Shown piece after piece: positions 44,251-53,014 of a stretch of DNA of 64,000 nucleotides (positions within the stretch are counted from its first letter, which is position 1; every line of letters starts with the position of its first letter). The stretch lies in assembly GCA_022786605.1 (NCBI GenBank), contig JALFWW010000009.1:62001-126000 (forward strand), read 5' to 3'. The stretch comes from Clostridia bacterium. GTDB lineage: Bacteria; Bacillota; Clostridia; Lachnospirales; Anaerotignaceae. Position numbers and translations under genes: made by a program. The notes under the pieces are model-generated. The model saw nothing but the letters and a program-made list of their open reading frames with translations. It had not been told where the DNA came from and did no database searches.

Positions 44251-45532
44251 ATTTTTCCATATTTGTTTCTTGTTCTGTATGGGGTATTTTATAAATACGC
44301 AGTTTCCCAATACGGTTCTTTTCCATATCCTCCACCACAATGCGCAGACCAGCTGTTTCAATTTCCTCGCCGTCTTTGGGGAAGTTGCCCAACACCAGCA
44401 ATACATAACCGGCGATGGTATCCACTTCCTCGCTGATGAGTTCACATCCGATCATTTCGTTCAGGTCTTCCAGACGGGTGCTGCCGTCCACCACAAATTC
44501 ATCTTCTTTGACAACTTCGATATCTTCTTCTTCGTCGTCAAATTCGTCCTCAATTTCCCCAACGATTTCTTCTACTACGTCCTCCATAGTCAGCAGACCA
44601 GCTGTACCGCCATATTCATCCAGTACGATCGCCACCGCCAGATGGTCGTCCCGCATCTGGGCAAAAAGCTGTGCCAGCGGCTTGCTTTCGTAAGTAAAAA
44701 AAGGTTCTCTCATATATTTTACCGGTGTAAAATCCTCCTGATCTGCCAGGAACACATCTTTGACATACAGGACACCGACAATGTTGTCCAAATCTTCTTC
44801 ATATACCGGCACACGGGAAAAACCTTCTTCCCGTACCACTTCCACAAATTCCGCATAAGTGGCTTCTGTGCTGACAGCCAGAATATCCGTTCTGGGTGTC
44901 ATGGCATCCCTTGCTTTGGCATCACCGAAGTTTACCACGTTATCCATCATAGTACGTTCTTCCTGTTCCAGCACACCTTCTTCATGGCTCACGTTCAAAA
45001 TGGTACGCAGTTCCGCTTCTGTGATCAGCGGCGCTCTTTCATTGGAATCACAGCCTAAAATCTTGGCAAATGTGCCTGTAACCACATTCAAAACCGCAAC
45101 CACTGGTGTGAAAATGAAGTCAAAGAACGCAATGAGATTGACAACGATCAACGCCACTTTTTCCGCTTTCTGTGCCGCGATGGTTTTGGGGGTGATTTCA
45201 CCGAAAATCAAAATAATGATGGTGATTACTGCCGTCGCTACCCCTGCGCCGCTGCCGGCATCGCCATTGAAAATCTGTATCGCCAGCGCCGTTGTCAGTG
45301 CAGACGCGCCGTTGTTTACCAGGTTATTGCCGACCAGAATAGAGCTTAAAAGCTTGCTGGGATTATCCAGCAGTCTTTGAATCTTGTCTGCTTTTTTGAT
45401 TTTCTCATCCACCATATTCCGCAGCCGAATCCTGCTCAATGAAGTCAAAGCCGTTTCTGACGCTGAAAAAAACGCCGAACCGCATATCAGCAATATCAAA
45501 ATCCCAATCAACACCGGACTGCCTCCGTCCAC
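44249..45532 (-). CDS. CNNM/CorC-type (HlyC/CorC) membrane protein with CBS domains
   Basis: About 427 residues. An N-terminal DUF21/CNNM membrane domain (about 1-180; AFFSASETALTSLSRIRLR, IIILIFGEITPKTIAAQKAEKV) precedes two CBS domains (about 200-330; MTPRTDILAVS, FSRVPVYEEDLDNIVGVLY, VAIVLDEYGGTAGLLTMEDVVEEIVGEIEDE). A C-terminal CorC_HlyC domain (VDGSTRLEDLNEMIG, GRIG-like RIGKLRIY) completes it. Relatives export Mg2+ or other cations. The start is probably GTG 45532, 8-9 bases from AGGAGA. The GTG at 45541 is too close to it. Confidence 0.9.
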   Translation of the reverse strand: MDGGSPVLIGILILLICGSAFFSASETALTSLSRIRLRNMVDEKIKKADKIQRLLDNPSKLLSSILVGNNLVNNGASALTTALAIQIFNGDAGSGAGVATAVITIIILIFGEITPKTIAAQKAEKVALIVVNLIAFFDFIFTPVVAVLNVVTGTFAKILGCDSNERAPLITEAELRTILNVSHEEGVLEQEERTMMDNVVNFGDAKARDAMTPRTDILAVSTEATYAEFVEVVREEGFSRVPVYEEDLDNIVGVLYVKDVFLADQEDFTPVKYMREPFFTYESKPLAQLFAQMRDDHLAVAIVLDEYGGTAGLLTMEDVVEEIVGEIEDEFDDEEEDIEVVKEDEFVVDGSTRLEDLNEMIGCELISEEVDTIAGYVLLVLGNFPKDGEEIETAGLRIVVEDMEKNRIGKLRIYKIPHTEQETNMEK

Positions 45533-45618
45533 AAAAATCACTCTCCTAAAAATTTATATATCCTTCTTTTTTACAACTGAATATCCTATTATAACAGAAA
45601 AACCTGATTCTTTGCAAG

Positions 45619-47532
45619 TTACGCCATTTCCTGACGGTTTTTCTCAATTTCCTCTGCCAATTCACTCAGCTCCATCCAGCGTTCCATTCTCTCTTCCAGC
45701 TTTTCTTCCGTTGCTGTTTTTTCATCGGAAAGTTCCTGCAAACGCATGTAATCTGTGGTACATGCCGCCATTTCAGCTTCCAGGGCAGCAATCTTGTCTT
45801 CCAAAGCAGCAATCTCGTCACCGATGGAATCATATTCTCTCTGGTCTTTATAAGACATTTTCAGCAGCTTCTTTTCCCCTTTCCGTTCCACAGGCGCTTC
45901 TTTCTTCACAGAAACATTCTGGCTTTCCACAGGCTGTTCTTTCAAGTAAGCGTTTCTGAAATCGGTATAGCCGCCTTCATACTGCTTGATGCGACCGTTG
46001 CCAAGGAATGCGAAAATTCTGCCCATGGTCTTATCCAGAAAATAACGGTCATGGGATACAGCTACCACTGCTCCCTGGAAATGATCCAGATAATCTTCCA
46101 GAATCATAAGAGTTTCGATGTCCAGATCGTTAGTAGGTTCGTCCAGAAACAGAATATTCGGCGCTTCCATAAGGACTTTTGCCAGATACAGCCGCCGTTT
46201 TTCCCCGCCGGAAAGCATAGAAATAGGTCCTCTCTGCATGGGGATGGGGAACAGGAATTTTTCCAGCAGCTGAGAAGCGGAAAGTCTGCCGTCTACTGTA
46301 GGCACATATTCCGCCACATCCCGGATATAGTCCAGTACCCGCTGATTTTCATCCCATTCTTCATTCTCCTGGGCAAATACACCAATTTTAACTGTTTCCC
46401 CTCTTGTGACTGTGCCGCTGTCGGGCTGAAGCTGACCTGTCATCATTTTCAGCAGAGTAGTCTTGCCGCAGCCGTTGTTGCCGGTGATGCCCACACGGTC
46501 ATTCCGCAGGATGATATAGCTGAAATCATGGATGTACTCCACGCCGTTATAGCCTTTGCAGACATGTTCCAGTTCAATGGTCTTTTTCCCCAGTCTGCTG
46601 TTGACAGAGGAAATATCCACACTCTGTTTTTCCTCCGGCGCACGAATAGCAGACACTTCCTCAAACCGCTGCAAACGTGCTTTCTGTTTAGTGGAACGTG
46701 CCTGTGCCCCACGGCGCACCCATTCCAGTTCGTTTCGCAGGAAGTTCTGACGCTTTTTCTCCTCGGAAAGAAGCCGTTCTTCCCGTTCCGCCTTCATTTC
46801 CAGATATTTTGTAAAGTTCGCCTGATAGGTATAAATCTTCCCTTTTTCCAGTTCCAGCATACGGTTTGCTACGCGGTCCAAGAAATAACGGTCATGGGTT
46901 ACCATCAAAAGGGCTTTGGAGTATTTTTCCAGATGTTTTTCCAGCCATTCTACGGTATCGTTGTCAATATGGTTGGTAGGTTCGTCCAGAATCAGCAAAT
47001 CCACAGGCGCAATCAGTGCCGCCGCCAATGCCACACGTTTGCGCTGACCGCCGGAAAGGGTTTCTACAGGCTGGGAGAAATCAGAAATCCCCAGACGCGT
47101 TAGAATGTTTTTTGCTTCACTTTCCAAAGACCATGCTTCCGCCTTGTCCATTTTTTCGGAAAGCTGTGCCGCCTGTTTGGTCAGTTTCTCATCGGTAGGG
47201 TTCGTTTCCAACGCCTTCATGGTGCTTTCGTATTCCCGCACCAATGCCATCACCGGGTTGTCCCCATAAAACACCTGTTCCAGCACCGTAGTTCCCGGAC
47301 GGAACACCGGAGACTGAGGCAGATAACCCATACGCATACCATTCATGGTGATGATTTCCCCGCTATCTGCCTGATTCACCCCTGCGACAATTTTCAGCAG
47401 GGTAGACTTCCCTGTGCCGTTGACACCTACTACACCAATTTTATCCCCTTCGTGGATGCTGAAAGAAATATCGTCAAAAATCACTCTCGTACCATAACTT
47501 TTGCGGATATTCTCCGCTGTCAGTAAAACCAT
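45619..47532 (-). CDS. ABC-F family ATPase (YfmR/Uup-like)
   Basis: A 637-residue soluble protein with two ABC domains in one chain and no membrane segment. Domain 1 has GVNGTGKSTLLK and LSGGQRKRVALAAALI. Domain 2 has GNNGCGKTTLLK and LSGGEKRRLYLAKVL. The interdomain linker (about 240-320) would insert near the ribosomal peptidyl-transferase centre. The C-terminal coiled coil (about 560-637, EIAALEDKIAALEAEMAAC in part) is the Uup/YfmR feature. These factors rescue stalled ribosomes. Some give antibiotic resistance, for which nothing here argues. A ribosome site GAGGG precedes the ATG. Confidence 0.92.
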   Translation of the reverse strand: MVLLTAENIRKSYGTRVIFDDISFSIHEGDKIGVVGVNGTGKSTLLKIVAGVNQADSGEIITMNGMRMGYLPQSPVFRPGTTVLEQVFYGDNPVMALVREYESTMKALETNPTDEKLTKQAAQLSEKMDKAEAWSLESEAKNILTRLGISDFSQPVETLSGGQRKRVALAAALIAPVDLLILDEPTNHIDNDTVEWLEKHLEKYSKALLMVTHDRYFLDRVANRMLELEKGKIYTYQANFTKYLEMKAEREERLLSEEKKRQNFLRNELEWVRRGAQARSTKQKARLQRFEEVSAIRAPEEKQSVDISSVNSRLGKKTIELEHVCKGYNGVEYIHDFSYIILRNDRVGITGNNGCGKTTLLKMMTGQLQPDSGTVTRGETVKIGVFAQENEEWDENQRVLDYIRDVAEYVPTVDGRLSASQLLEKFLFPIPMQRGPISMLSGGEKRRLYLAKVLMEAPNILFLDEPTNDLDIETLMILEDYLDHFQGAVVAVSHDRYFLDKTMGRIFAFLGNGRIKQYEGGYTDFRNAYLKEQPVESQNVSVKKEAPVERKGEKKLLKMSYKDQREYDSIGDEIAALEDKIAALEAEMAACTTDYMRLQELSDEKTATEEKLEERMERWMELSELAEEIEKNRQEMA

Positions 47533-47577
47533 GTTATTCCCTCTTTCTATGTATCAGTTCCCTTATAGGAACCATGC

Positions 47578-47616
47578 AAAAAAGGGGCAGACCACCCTTT
47601 TGACGCGGTCTGTCCC
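47578..47616 (-). terminator. lgt terminator
   Basis: On the minus strand GGGACAGACC and GGTCTGCCCC pair around GCGTCAAAAGGGT, followed by TTTTTT. It lies just past the lgt stop and before the ABC-F gene. Confidence 0.85.
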
Positions 47617-47624
47617 GTTTACAA

Positions 47625-48521
47625 TCATTCTTCCTTTTGTTCGGTTTCCGCTTTTGCCCCTTCGGTGACAGGCACCGCCACGGCTTTCTTTTTGCAGTAG
47701 AAATACAGCACCACAGAGGCGATAATCAGCACTGCGGACAACGCCTGAGAAACAGGCACATTGCCAATGCAAAGCTGGTCTGTGCGCAGACCTTCGATCC
47801 ACACACGCCCTAAGGCATAGCCAAAGAAATATGTGGCGCAGACCTGCCCATTGAATTTCTTTTTCCGCTGCAAAATCAGCAGGATAATGAATACACACAG
47901 GCTCCACAGAGATTCATATAAAAACGTGGGGTGTACCTGAATGTAATCCACACCGTTGACTGTCACCAGATTTTGCAGAATATCCGGTGTGACATCAGAA
48001 GCACGCACCTGAGAAAGCTGATACCGCATAGCAAACAGGTTGTCTGTAAATCCGCCGAAAGCTTCTTTATTAAAGAAGTTGCCCCAGCGTCCCAGCATCT
48101 GCCCCAGAATCAAAGATGGTGCCATGGTATCCGCCATGACCCAGAAATTTTTCTTTTTCACACGGCTGTATACAATGGCAGTGAGGACACCGCCGATGAT
48201 GCCGCCGTAAATGGCAAGTCCGCCTTCTCGGATGGCAAATATCTTTTCTGGATGCTGGCTGTAAAAATCCCAAGAAAAAATCACATAATACAGTCTTGCG
48301 CCAATGATGGAAATAATCATGGCATAAATGATAAAATCCAGATAGGTATCCGGGTTTTGTCCCGTGCGTTTGGCTTCATAAAGCGCCAGCAGTACCCCTA
48401 AAATGACACCAAGTCCAATGAAAATACCATACCAGTAAATATCCTGTCCAAATACTGTAAATGCCGTACGGCTCAAATGATCGATTTCGATTCCCAGATT
48501 GGGAAACCAAATTTCAGGCAT
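47625..48521 (-). CDS. lgt: Prolipoprotein diacylglyceryl transferase
   Basis: A 298-residue polytopic enzyme (about seven membrane segments) that attaches diacylglycerol to the lipobox cysteine of prelipoproteins. The Lgt signature GRWGNFFNKEAFGG is present, with YGIFIGLGVILGVLLAL, EGGLAIYGGIIGG and HPTFLYESLW. It would act on the lipoproteins encoded at 43115 and 54025. It is followed by a terminator and the tail is Lys/Glu-rich. Confidence 0.96.
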   Translation of the reverse strand: MPEIWFPNLGIEIDHLSRTAFTVFGQDIYWYGIFIGLGVILGVLLALYEAKRTGQNPDTYLDFIIYAMIISIIGARLYYVIFSWDFYSQHPEKIFAIREGGLAIYGGIIGGVLTAIVYSRVKKKNFWVMADTMAPSLILGQMLGRWGNFFNKEAFGGFTDNLFAMRYQLSQVRASDVTPDILQNLVTVNGVDYIQVHPTFLYESLWSLCVFIILLILQRKKKFNGQVCATYFFGYALGRVWIEGLRTDQLCIGNVPVSQALSAVLIIASVVLYFYCKKKAVAVPVTEGAKAETEQKEE

Positions 48522-48535
48522 AACATCCCTTCTTT

Positions 48536-49783
48536 CTATCGCATTACCGATAGAACCATTTTATCCTCTGCAATGGTATTTTGCAACAATTTTTCCAAAT
48601 CCTTTTTGTGCAATTCTTTCGTCAGACGGAAAAGATCGCTCAAATCCGCGTCAAAAGGCGTCAATTCAATTTGTGTCAATCCAATGGCGGAAATGGATTG
48701 GAACAGCCGCAAAGTCTGCCCCACAGCCTTTTTCTGTAATCTGCGGAAATGATTTTCGTCAATGCCGTTCTGCTTCAGCCGCTTCCAGTGGGTCAGAAGG
48801 AGTTCTGCCGTTTCTTCCGCCTGTTCCCCACTGCCCATAAAGGCACAGAAAGCAAAACCGTTTCCACAGCTGTACATCCGCTCCAGCGGCGCATCCAGCA
48901 AATCTTTTTCATATGCCTCCAGAAAGAACGGGCTGCTTTCCCCTGCCCATACATCCATCAAAAGCTCCATGGCAAGTTTTTCCCGCAGATTTCTTTCTCT
49001 GGGTTCCAATTTAAAGCCCACCTGAAATACAGGACGGCGCAGCCCCATGGCAATTTCCCGATACCGCTCCTGAATGGTATCCGGTTCTTTGCAGTATACA
49101 ATTTTTCCGTTGCTTTCTTTCTCCTGCACCAGTGCTGTTGCTTCCATGATCTGGTGATCATCCACATCACCAGCGCAAATAAGCCAGAACTTCTGAGGCA
49201 GATAACAGGCATCATAAACTTTTCGCATCTTCTCCGCTGTAGTATTTTTGACGCTTTCTTCGGTGCCCGCAACAGGAAAACGCACGGGATGCTTCTGGTA
49301 CATCAAGTCCACCATGGTTTCATAAGCCGCACGGTTGGCATCGTCCTTCCCCATGCGGATTTCACTGTGGATGATGCTTTTTTCCTTTTCCACATCTTCC
49401 TCCTGAAAGCAGGGGTGCTGGACAAAATCCAGCAACAGCCGCAGGTTTTCCATAAAGTTTTCCCGGCAGGAAAAGTAGTAGACTGTTTTTTCCCCATCCG
49501 TAAAGGCATTGGCTGCTGCCCCCTGTTTGCCGAACTGAAAAAGGGCATCCCCCCAGCTTTGCTGGAACAGCTTATGCTCGATGAAATGGGCAACGCCCAA
49601 AGGGAATCGGATAGGTTTTTCACTGTGATCCCCTTGCCAGCACACATCATTGGAACCAAAAGGCACCACAACCGCCGCGAATTTTTCTCCAAACTGTTTT
49701 TTGGGGTAAATACAACAGCGCATGCCTGCCGCCGCCCGCTCCCGCAATATGGTTTCTCCCGCACCATGGCGCATCAATCCCAT
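48536..49783 (-). CDS. M16 (insulinase-like) zinc peptidase, YmfH type
   Basis: A 415-residue M16-family protein with the inverted zinc motif HFIEHKLF (HxxEH) near residue 72 and the downstream acid region (EEDVEKEKSIIHSEIRMGKDDANR). It is the catalytically complete member of a pair with the overlapping upstream gene. Such YmfF/YmfH pairs form half-open heterodimers. Start 49783 is set by GGAGGA upstream. The frame to 49951 lies inside the neighbour. The function is unknown in detail. Confidence 0.9.
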   Translation of the reverse strand: MGLMRHGAGETILRERAAAGMRCCIYPKKQFGEKFAAVVVPFGSNDVCWQGDHSEKPIRFPLGVAHFIEHKLFQQSWGDALFQFGKQGAAANAFTDGEKTVYYFSCRENFMENLRLLLDFVQHPCFQEEDVEKEKSIIHSEIRMGKDDANRAAYETMVDLMYQKHPVRFPVAGTEESVKNTTAEKMRKVYDACYLPQKFWLICAGDVDDHQIMEATALVQEKESNGKIVYCKEPDTIQERYREIAMGLRRPVFQVGFKLEPRERNLREKLAMELLMDVWAGESSPFFLEAYEKDLLDAPLERMYSCGNGFAFCAFMGSGEQAEETAELLLTHWKRLKQNGIDENHFRRLQKKAVGQTLRLFQSISAIGLTQIELTPFDADLSDLFRLTKELHKKDLEKLLQNTIAEDKMVLSVMR

Positions 49784-51027
49784 GAAAATTCCTCCTCTCC
49801 TGTCAGGGCATACATTGTCCGTAACGAAAGATTCTGCGCTCGTTTGACCACGTCTTCCACTGTCACATCCGCCAGTCTGCGGAGCATCTGTTCCGAATCC
49901 AGATTGGTGCCGATGATTTCCTGTTCCGCCACATAGTCCATGATTTTCCATTGAGAATCGGAAATATCCGATATTTTCCGCCGTATTTGCTCCACTGCAT
50001 CTTGAAAATCATCGTTTTTGATACCATGATCCGCCACATCCCGCAAAATTCGACAAATTTCTGACGCTGTATGTTTCGCGTCTTTCCCTGCAACGCCTGT
50101 CTGAACAAAGGCCAATCCTGTCATGGTATCGCATGTCATAGAAATATCATAGCATAAGCCTTGTTTCTCCCGAATTTCCTGAAAAAGCAGCCCATTGCCG
50201 CCGCCCAATACCTCGCAAAGCACCCTAAGAGAAAGAAAGGCTCTGTCCCACGGATACACGCCGGAATCAAACGCCAGCACCAACCGCGTCTGCCCCATAT
50301 TGGCTTTTTCGGCGATTTTCCGGCAAGAAGCCTGTTTGCGGCAAGTCTGCTCAAATTCCCATAAATCCTTTCCCTGTAAAGCCAATTCAACTTTCCATTT
50401 CTTCAACATCTGCCTGCCGTCGCTGTCCCCGCAGACATAAAGATACACCGGCGCATGTGCCAGCACATCTTCGTAAAAACTGCTGATATCCGCCGCTGTG
50501 AGTTGTTCTAAATCTTCCAGATAGCCGTCAGCACAAACGCCCGCGCCTTCTCCTTCAGCAGCAAATTCTCTGGCTCGTTTTGCCGCAAAGGCGATTTTGT
50601 CATCTGCCTGAGCTTCCAACCGTCGTCTTAAAATGACTTTGCACCGCTCCACGGTTTCCGCAGGGAACTGGTTTTCTATTCGTTTTGGATGCTTCATCAA
50701 CTGAAGCAGAAAATCCAGCACTTCTTTTTCAGACACATGCTTGGAAACTTCCATGGAGAAAGACAGCCACGCTTCCCCACCTTTTTTGATGACCTGCACC
50801 TGCCACAGAGCACCATAACACTCCTCTGCCGCTGCCGCTACTGCCGTCACGGAAGGATATTTCTCCGTTCCTTTTTGAAGCACTTCCGCCAATAAGGCAA
50901 GCTTTGTGGCATTTTCCCGACGCAAAGGCACACGGAAAAAACCCAGCAGGGCATTGGTCTTGAATTTCTTTCCATCTACGAAAAACATCCGGCATTGTTC
51001 CGCTTTCTTTGCCGTTGTATTTCCCAT
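49774..51027 (-). CDS. M16-family protein lacking the zinc motif, YmfF type
   Basis: A 417-residue M16-fold protein. Where an active enzyme has HxxEH, this one reads LLAEVLQKGTEKYPS, so the zinc site is missing. The C-terminal half keeps M16 features (GGGNGLLFQEIREKQGLCYDI, AFVQTGVAGKD). It overlaps the active paralog by 10 bp and is its probable partner subunit. Repeat copy D lies just upstream. Confidence 0.88.
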   Translation of the reverse strand: MGNTTAKKAEQCRMFFVDGKKFKTNALLGFFRVPLRRENATKLALLAEVLQKGTEKYPSVTAVAAAAEECYGALWQVQVIKKGGEAWLSFSMEVSKHVSEKEVLDFLLQLMKHPKRIENQFPAETVERCKVILRRRLEAQADDKIAFAAKRAREFAAEGEGAGVCADGYLEDLEQLTAADISSFYEDVLAHAPVYLYVCGDSDGRQMLKKWKVELALQGKDLWEFEQTCRKQASCRKIAEKANMGQTRLVLAFDSGVYPWDRAFLSLRVLCEVLGGGNGLLFQEIREKQGLCYDISMTCDTMTGLAFVQTGVAGKDAKHTASEICRILRDVADHGIKNDDFQDAVEQIRRKISDISDSQWKIMDYVAEQEIIGTNLDSEQMLRRLADVTVEDVVKRAQNLSLRTMYALTGEEEFSWD

Positions 51028-51107
51028 ATGATCACCTCATTTTGGTTTCTTTCCTCCTATTCTTTCCCGAAAGAGGGGAAAAAATCCAAAAAAACAACAG
51101 AGCCTTA

Positions 51108-51281
51108 GAGGCATCTTCATCAGAAAACAAAGAAAGCCGAAATCTTTATCATCATAAAGGATTTCGGCTTTTTGATTCTATTCAGATTTTATTTGGTCTG
51201 TTTTCTTCTGAAGACAGCCGTCGCAATTCCCCTTAAGAAATCAAGAAAGCGAAAATCAATGTTTTCTTAAGGGGAAGTTGC
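51108..51281 (+). repeat. Dispersed two-hairpin element, copy D
   Basis: About 174 bp. The outer arms are CTTCATCAGAAAACA and TGTTTTCTTCTGAAG, the inner hairpin GCCGAAATCTTT/AAAGGATTTCGGC. The second hairpin runs from GCAATTCCCCTTAAG to CTTAAGGGGAAGTTGC. Compared with copies B and C it has a one-base loss in the middle of hairpin 2, which breaks the open frame that crosses them. It ends 31 bp before the stop of the gene at 51313. Confidence 0.85.
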
Positions 51282-51312
51282 TTTTCAAGACTCTGCTGTG
51301 TGTGATTCTATA

Positions 51313-52836
51313 TTATTTCATCCATTTTCCATCCAGCAAATCTTTCGCATCTCTTGTCAGAGGGAAAATGTCGCTTCTATCGATATATTCCAGAGAGAAT
51401 TTCCGATTCAGTGCGGCAAAATGTTTCAGACCAAAGGCGATACGATTCAAATAAGAATATACGCCGATGGCACCTGTAGAGAAGTTGTTTGCTTCTTCGC
51501 CATAAATATTCCGCAGTTCTCTCAAATCAGGGAACAGTTCATCCACTGTGGAACCGAACCGCTGGAGTTCTGTGGGGATATTGCCAGCCTCGATGAGTTC
51601 TCCCACTTTTTTGGCACTCATTGCCGCTGCCATGGATGCCCGACAAATGCCAATGGCGCTCACATGAGGCGCACCGAATGCCAAAGCTTTATAAACCTGA
51701 TCTTCCATGGCAAAACCGCCGGTAATGGCAATATGAGGCAAGCTCAATCCTTCTTTTTCCATACGGGACATGATCTGTACCAGTTCGCTTTCCATAGCCA
51801 CCGTAGGCAGACACCATTCGTTCATCATTTTGCAAGGGCTGTAACCGGAGCCGCCGCCTGCACCGTCGAATGTGACCATATCCACCTGTGCCATGGATGC
51901 AATGCGCAGCACCCGTTCCAGATCAGCGGGATCGTAGCCTGCCATTTTGAAATATACATTTTTCAAGCCAATGGCACGGAGTTCCTCAATGCGTTTGCAA
52001 AGGGATTCTTCATCCCACATAGGCAGTCTGCCATAAGACCGGAAGTTTTCTCCAAAGCCTGCTTTGTAGCGTTCCTGTACCTGTGGATCAGAAGGGTCAG
52101 GAATCACCAGCAGACCATTCTGCTGTGCCTTTAAAGCATCCTCCAAGGTTGCCAGACGGTTCACAGGCTGTGTGCCTTTTGCGGACTGACCGAATTTGAT
52201 TTCAATAGCTTCACATCCACATTCCTTGATGGCGTATTCCGGTACACCAATGCGGTCATCGTCAATATTCACCTGCAAAATAATCTGTCCATATCCACGG
52301 TCATATTTTCGGAAAGCATCCAAAAATTCTTTCAGCTTCGGGCAATGTACCACTTTGCCGTTTTCCAGACGCAAAGTCGGGTCTTTGGTTACGGCACCTT
52401 CGCCAATAACGGTCAGTACACCAGCCATGGCGGCGCCGCCAAAATAATCCTGCCAGTTCAGCTTGATGAGGGCAGGCAGAATGATGGGCAATTTCAATTT
52501 CACGGGATGGAGTGTACCGATTTCCGTTTCCAGGTTTACATCGTGAATGGTAGCTTTATCGGAATCCGCTTCCGCACCCATGGCGCCAAACACCCGTCCA
52601 TTGATATTGAAATGAGAGTAATCAATGGGATACTGTTTCTCCGACGCTACCTGATTGTCCCCAGTGGTGGTGGGATACACGGCATCTGCCCCACGAACGG
52701 CAGACAAACCGATTTCACAAGTACCTACACAATCCGCTGTACACATAGAACACATACCAGAAAACGTGCAGGGATGGGCAGCATCTCTCAGTTTTGTTCT
52801 GTTGAAGGCAGAACCAAGCAAAGGACTATATGACAT
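51313..52836 (-). CDS. Stand-alone FMN-binding glutamate synthase-like protein
   Basis: A 507-residue protein equivalent to the FMN/synthase domain of the glutamate synthase large subunit, without the glutaminase domain. Landmarks are PIILPALIKLNW, GEGAVTKDPTLRLENGK, ECGCEAIEIKFGQSAKGTQP, VDMVTFDGAGGGSGYSPCKMMNEW and LPHIAITGGFAMEDQVYKALAFGAPHVSAIGICR (in parts). The N-terminus carries a cysteine cluster, CTFSGMCSMCTADCVGTC (residues about 22-39), which could bind an Fe-S centre. Ammonia or amine-dependent glutamate synthesis is possible. The reaction is not proven. It has its own promoter with a LysR-type inverted repeat, and the LysR gene lies directly upstream. Confidence 0.85.
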   Translation of the reverse strand: MSYSPLLGSAFNRTKLRDAAHPCTFSGMCSMCTADCVGTCEIGLSAVRGADAVYPTTTGDNQVASEKQYPIDYSHFNINGRVFGAMGAEADSDKATIHDVNLETEIGTLHPVKLKLPIILPALIKLNWQDYFGGAAMAGVLTVIGEGAVTKDPTLRLENGKVVHCPKLKEFLDAFRKYDRGYGQIILQVNIDDDRIGVPEYAIKECGCEAIEIKFGQSAKGTQPVNRLATLEDALKAQQNGLLVIPDPSDPQVQERYKAGFGENFRSYGRLPMWDEESLCKRIEELRAIGLKNVYFKMAGYDPADLERVLRIASMAQVDMVTFDGAGGGSGYSPCKMMNEWCLPTVAMESELVQIMSRMEKEGLSLPHIAITGGFAMEDQVYKALAFGAPHVSAIGICRASMAAAMSAKKVGELIEAGNIPTELQRFGSTVDELFPDLRELRNIYGEEANNFSTGAIGVYSYLNRIAFGLKHFAALNRKFSLEYIDRSDIFPLTRDAKDLLDGKWMK

Positions 52837-52876
52837 AACCAAGACCTCCTTATGATACCACAATTCTTATAAAATC

Positions 52877-52915
52877 ATAGTAGCACCAAGGAGTATTGTT
52901 GTCAATTTTAACAAT
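52877..52915 (-). promoter_or_regulatory. Promoter of the glutamate synthase-like gene with overlapping LysR-type inverted repeat
   Basis: On the minus strand TTGACA (52905-52900), a 17-bp spacer and TACTAT (52882-52877) lie about 40 bp before the ATG. ATTGTT (52915-52910) and AACAAT (52900-52895) form a perfect inverted repeat with a 9-base spacer that contains and overlaps the -35 box. That placement suits repression by, or competition with, the LysR protein encoded just upstream. Confidence 0.7.
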
Positions 52916-53014
52916 TCCTATATTTTTACAGGATTTTATTTCTATAACTTGATTCGAATTTTCTCACAAAAACATATTTATATTGCATAATTGCATTCCT
53001 AAAAATCCATAGTT

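Noticed and set aside
45619..47532. Antibiotic resistance ABC-F gene
   Set aside because: The C-terminal coiled coil and housekeeping context match YfmR/Uup-type ribosome factors, with no attenuator leader typical of inducible resistance genes.
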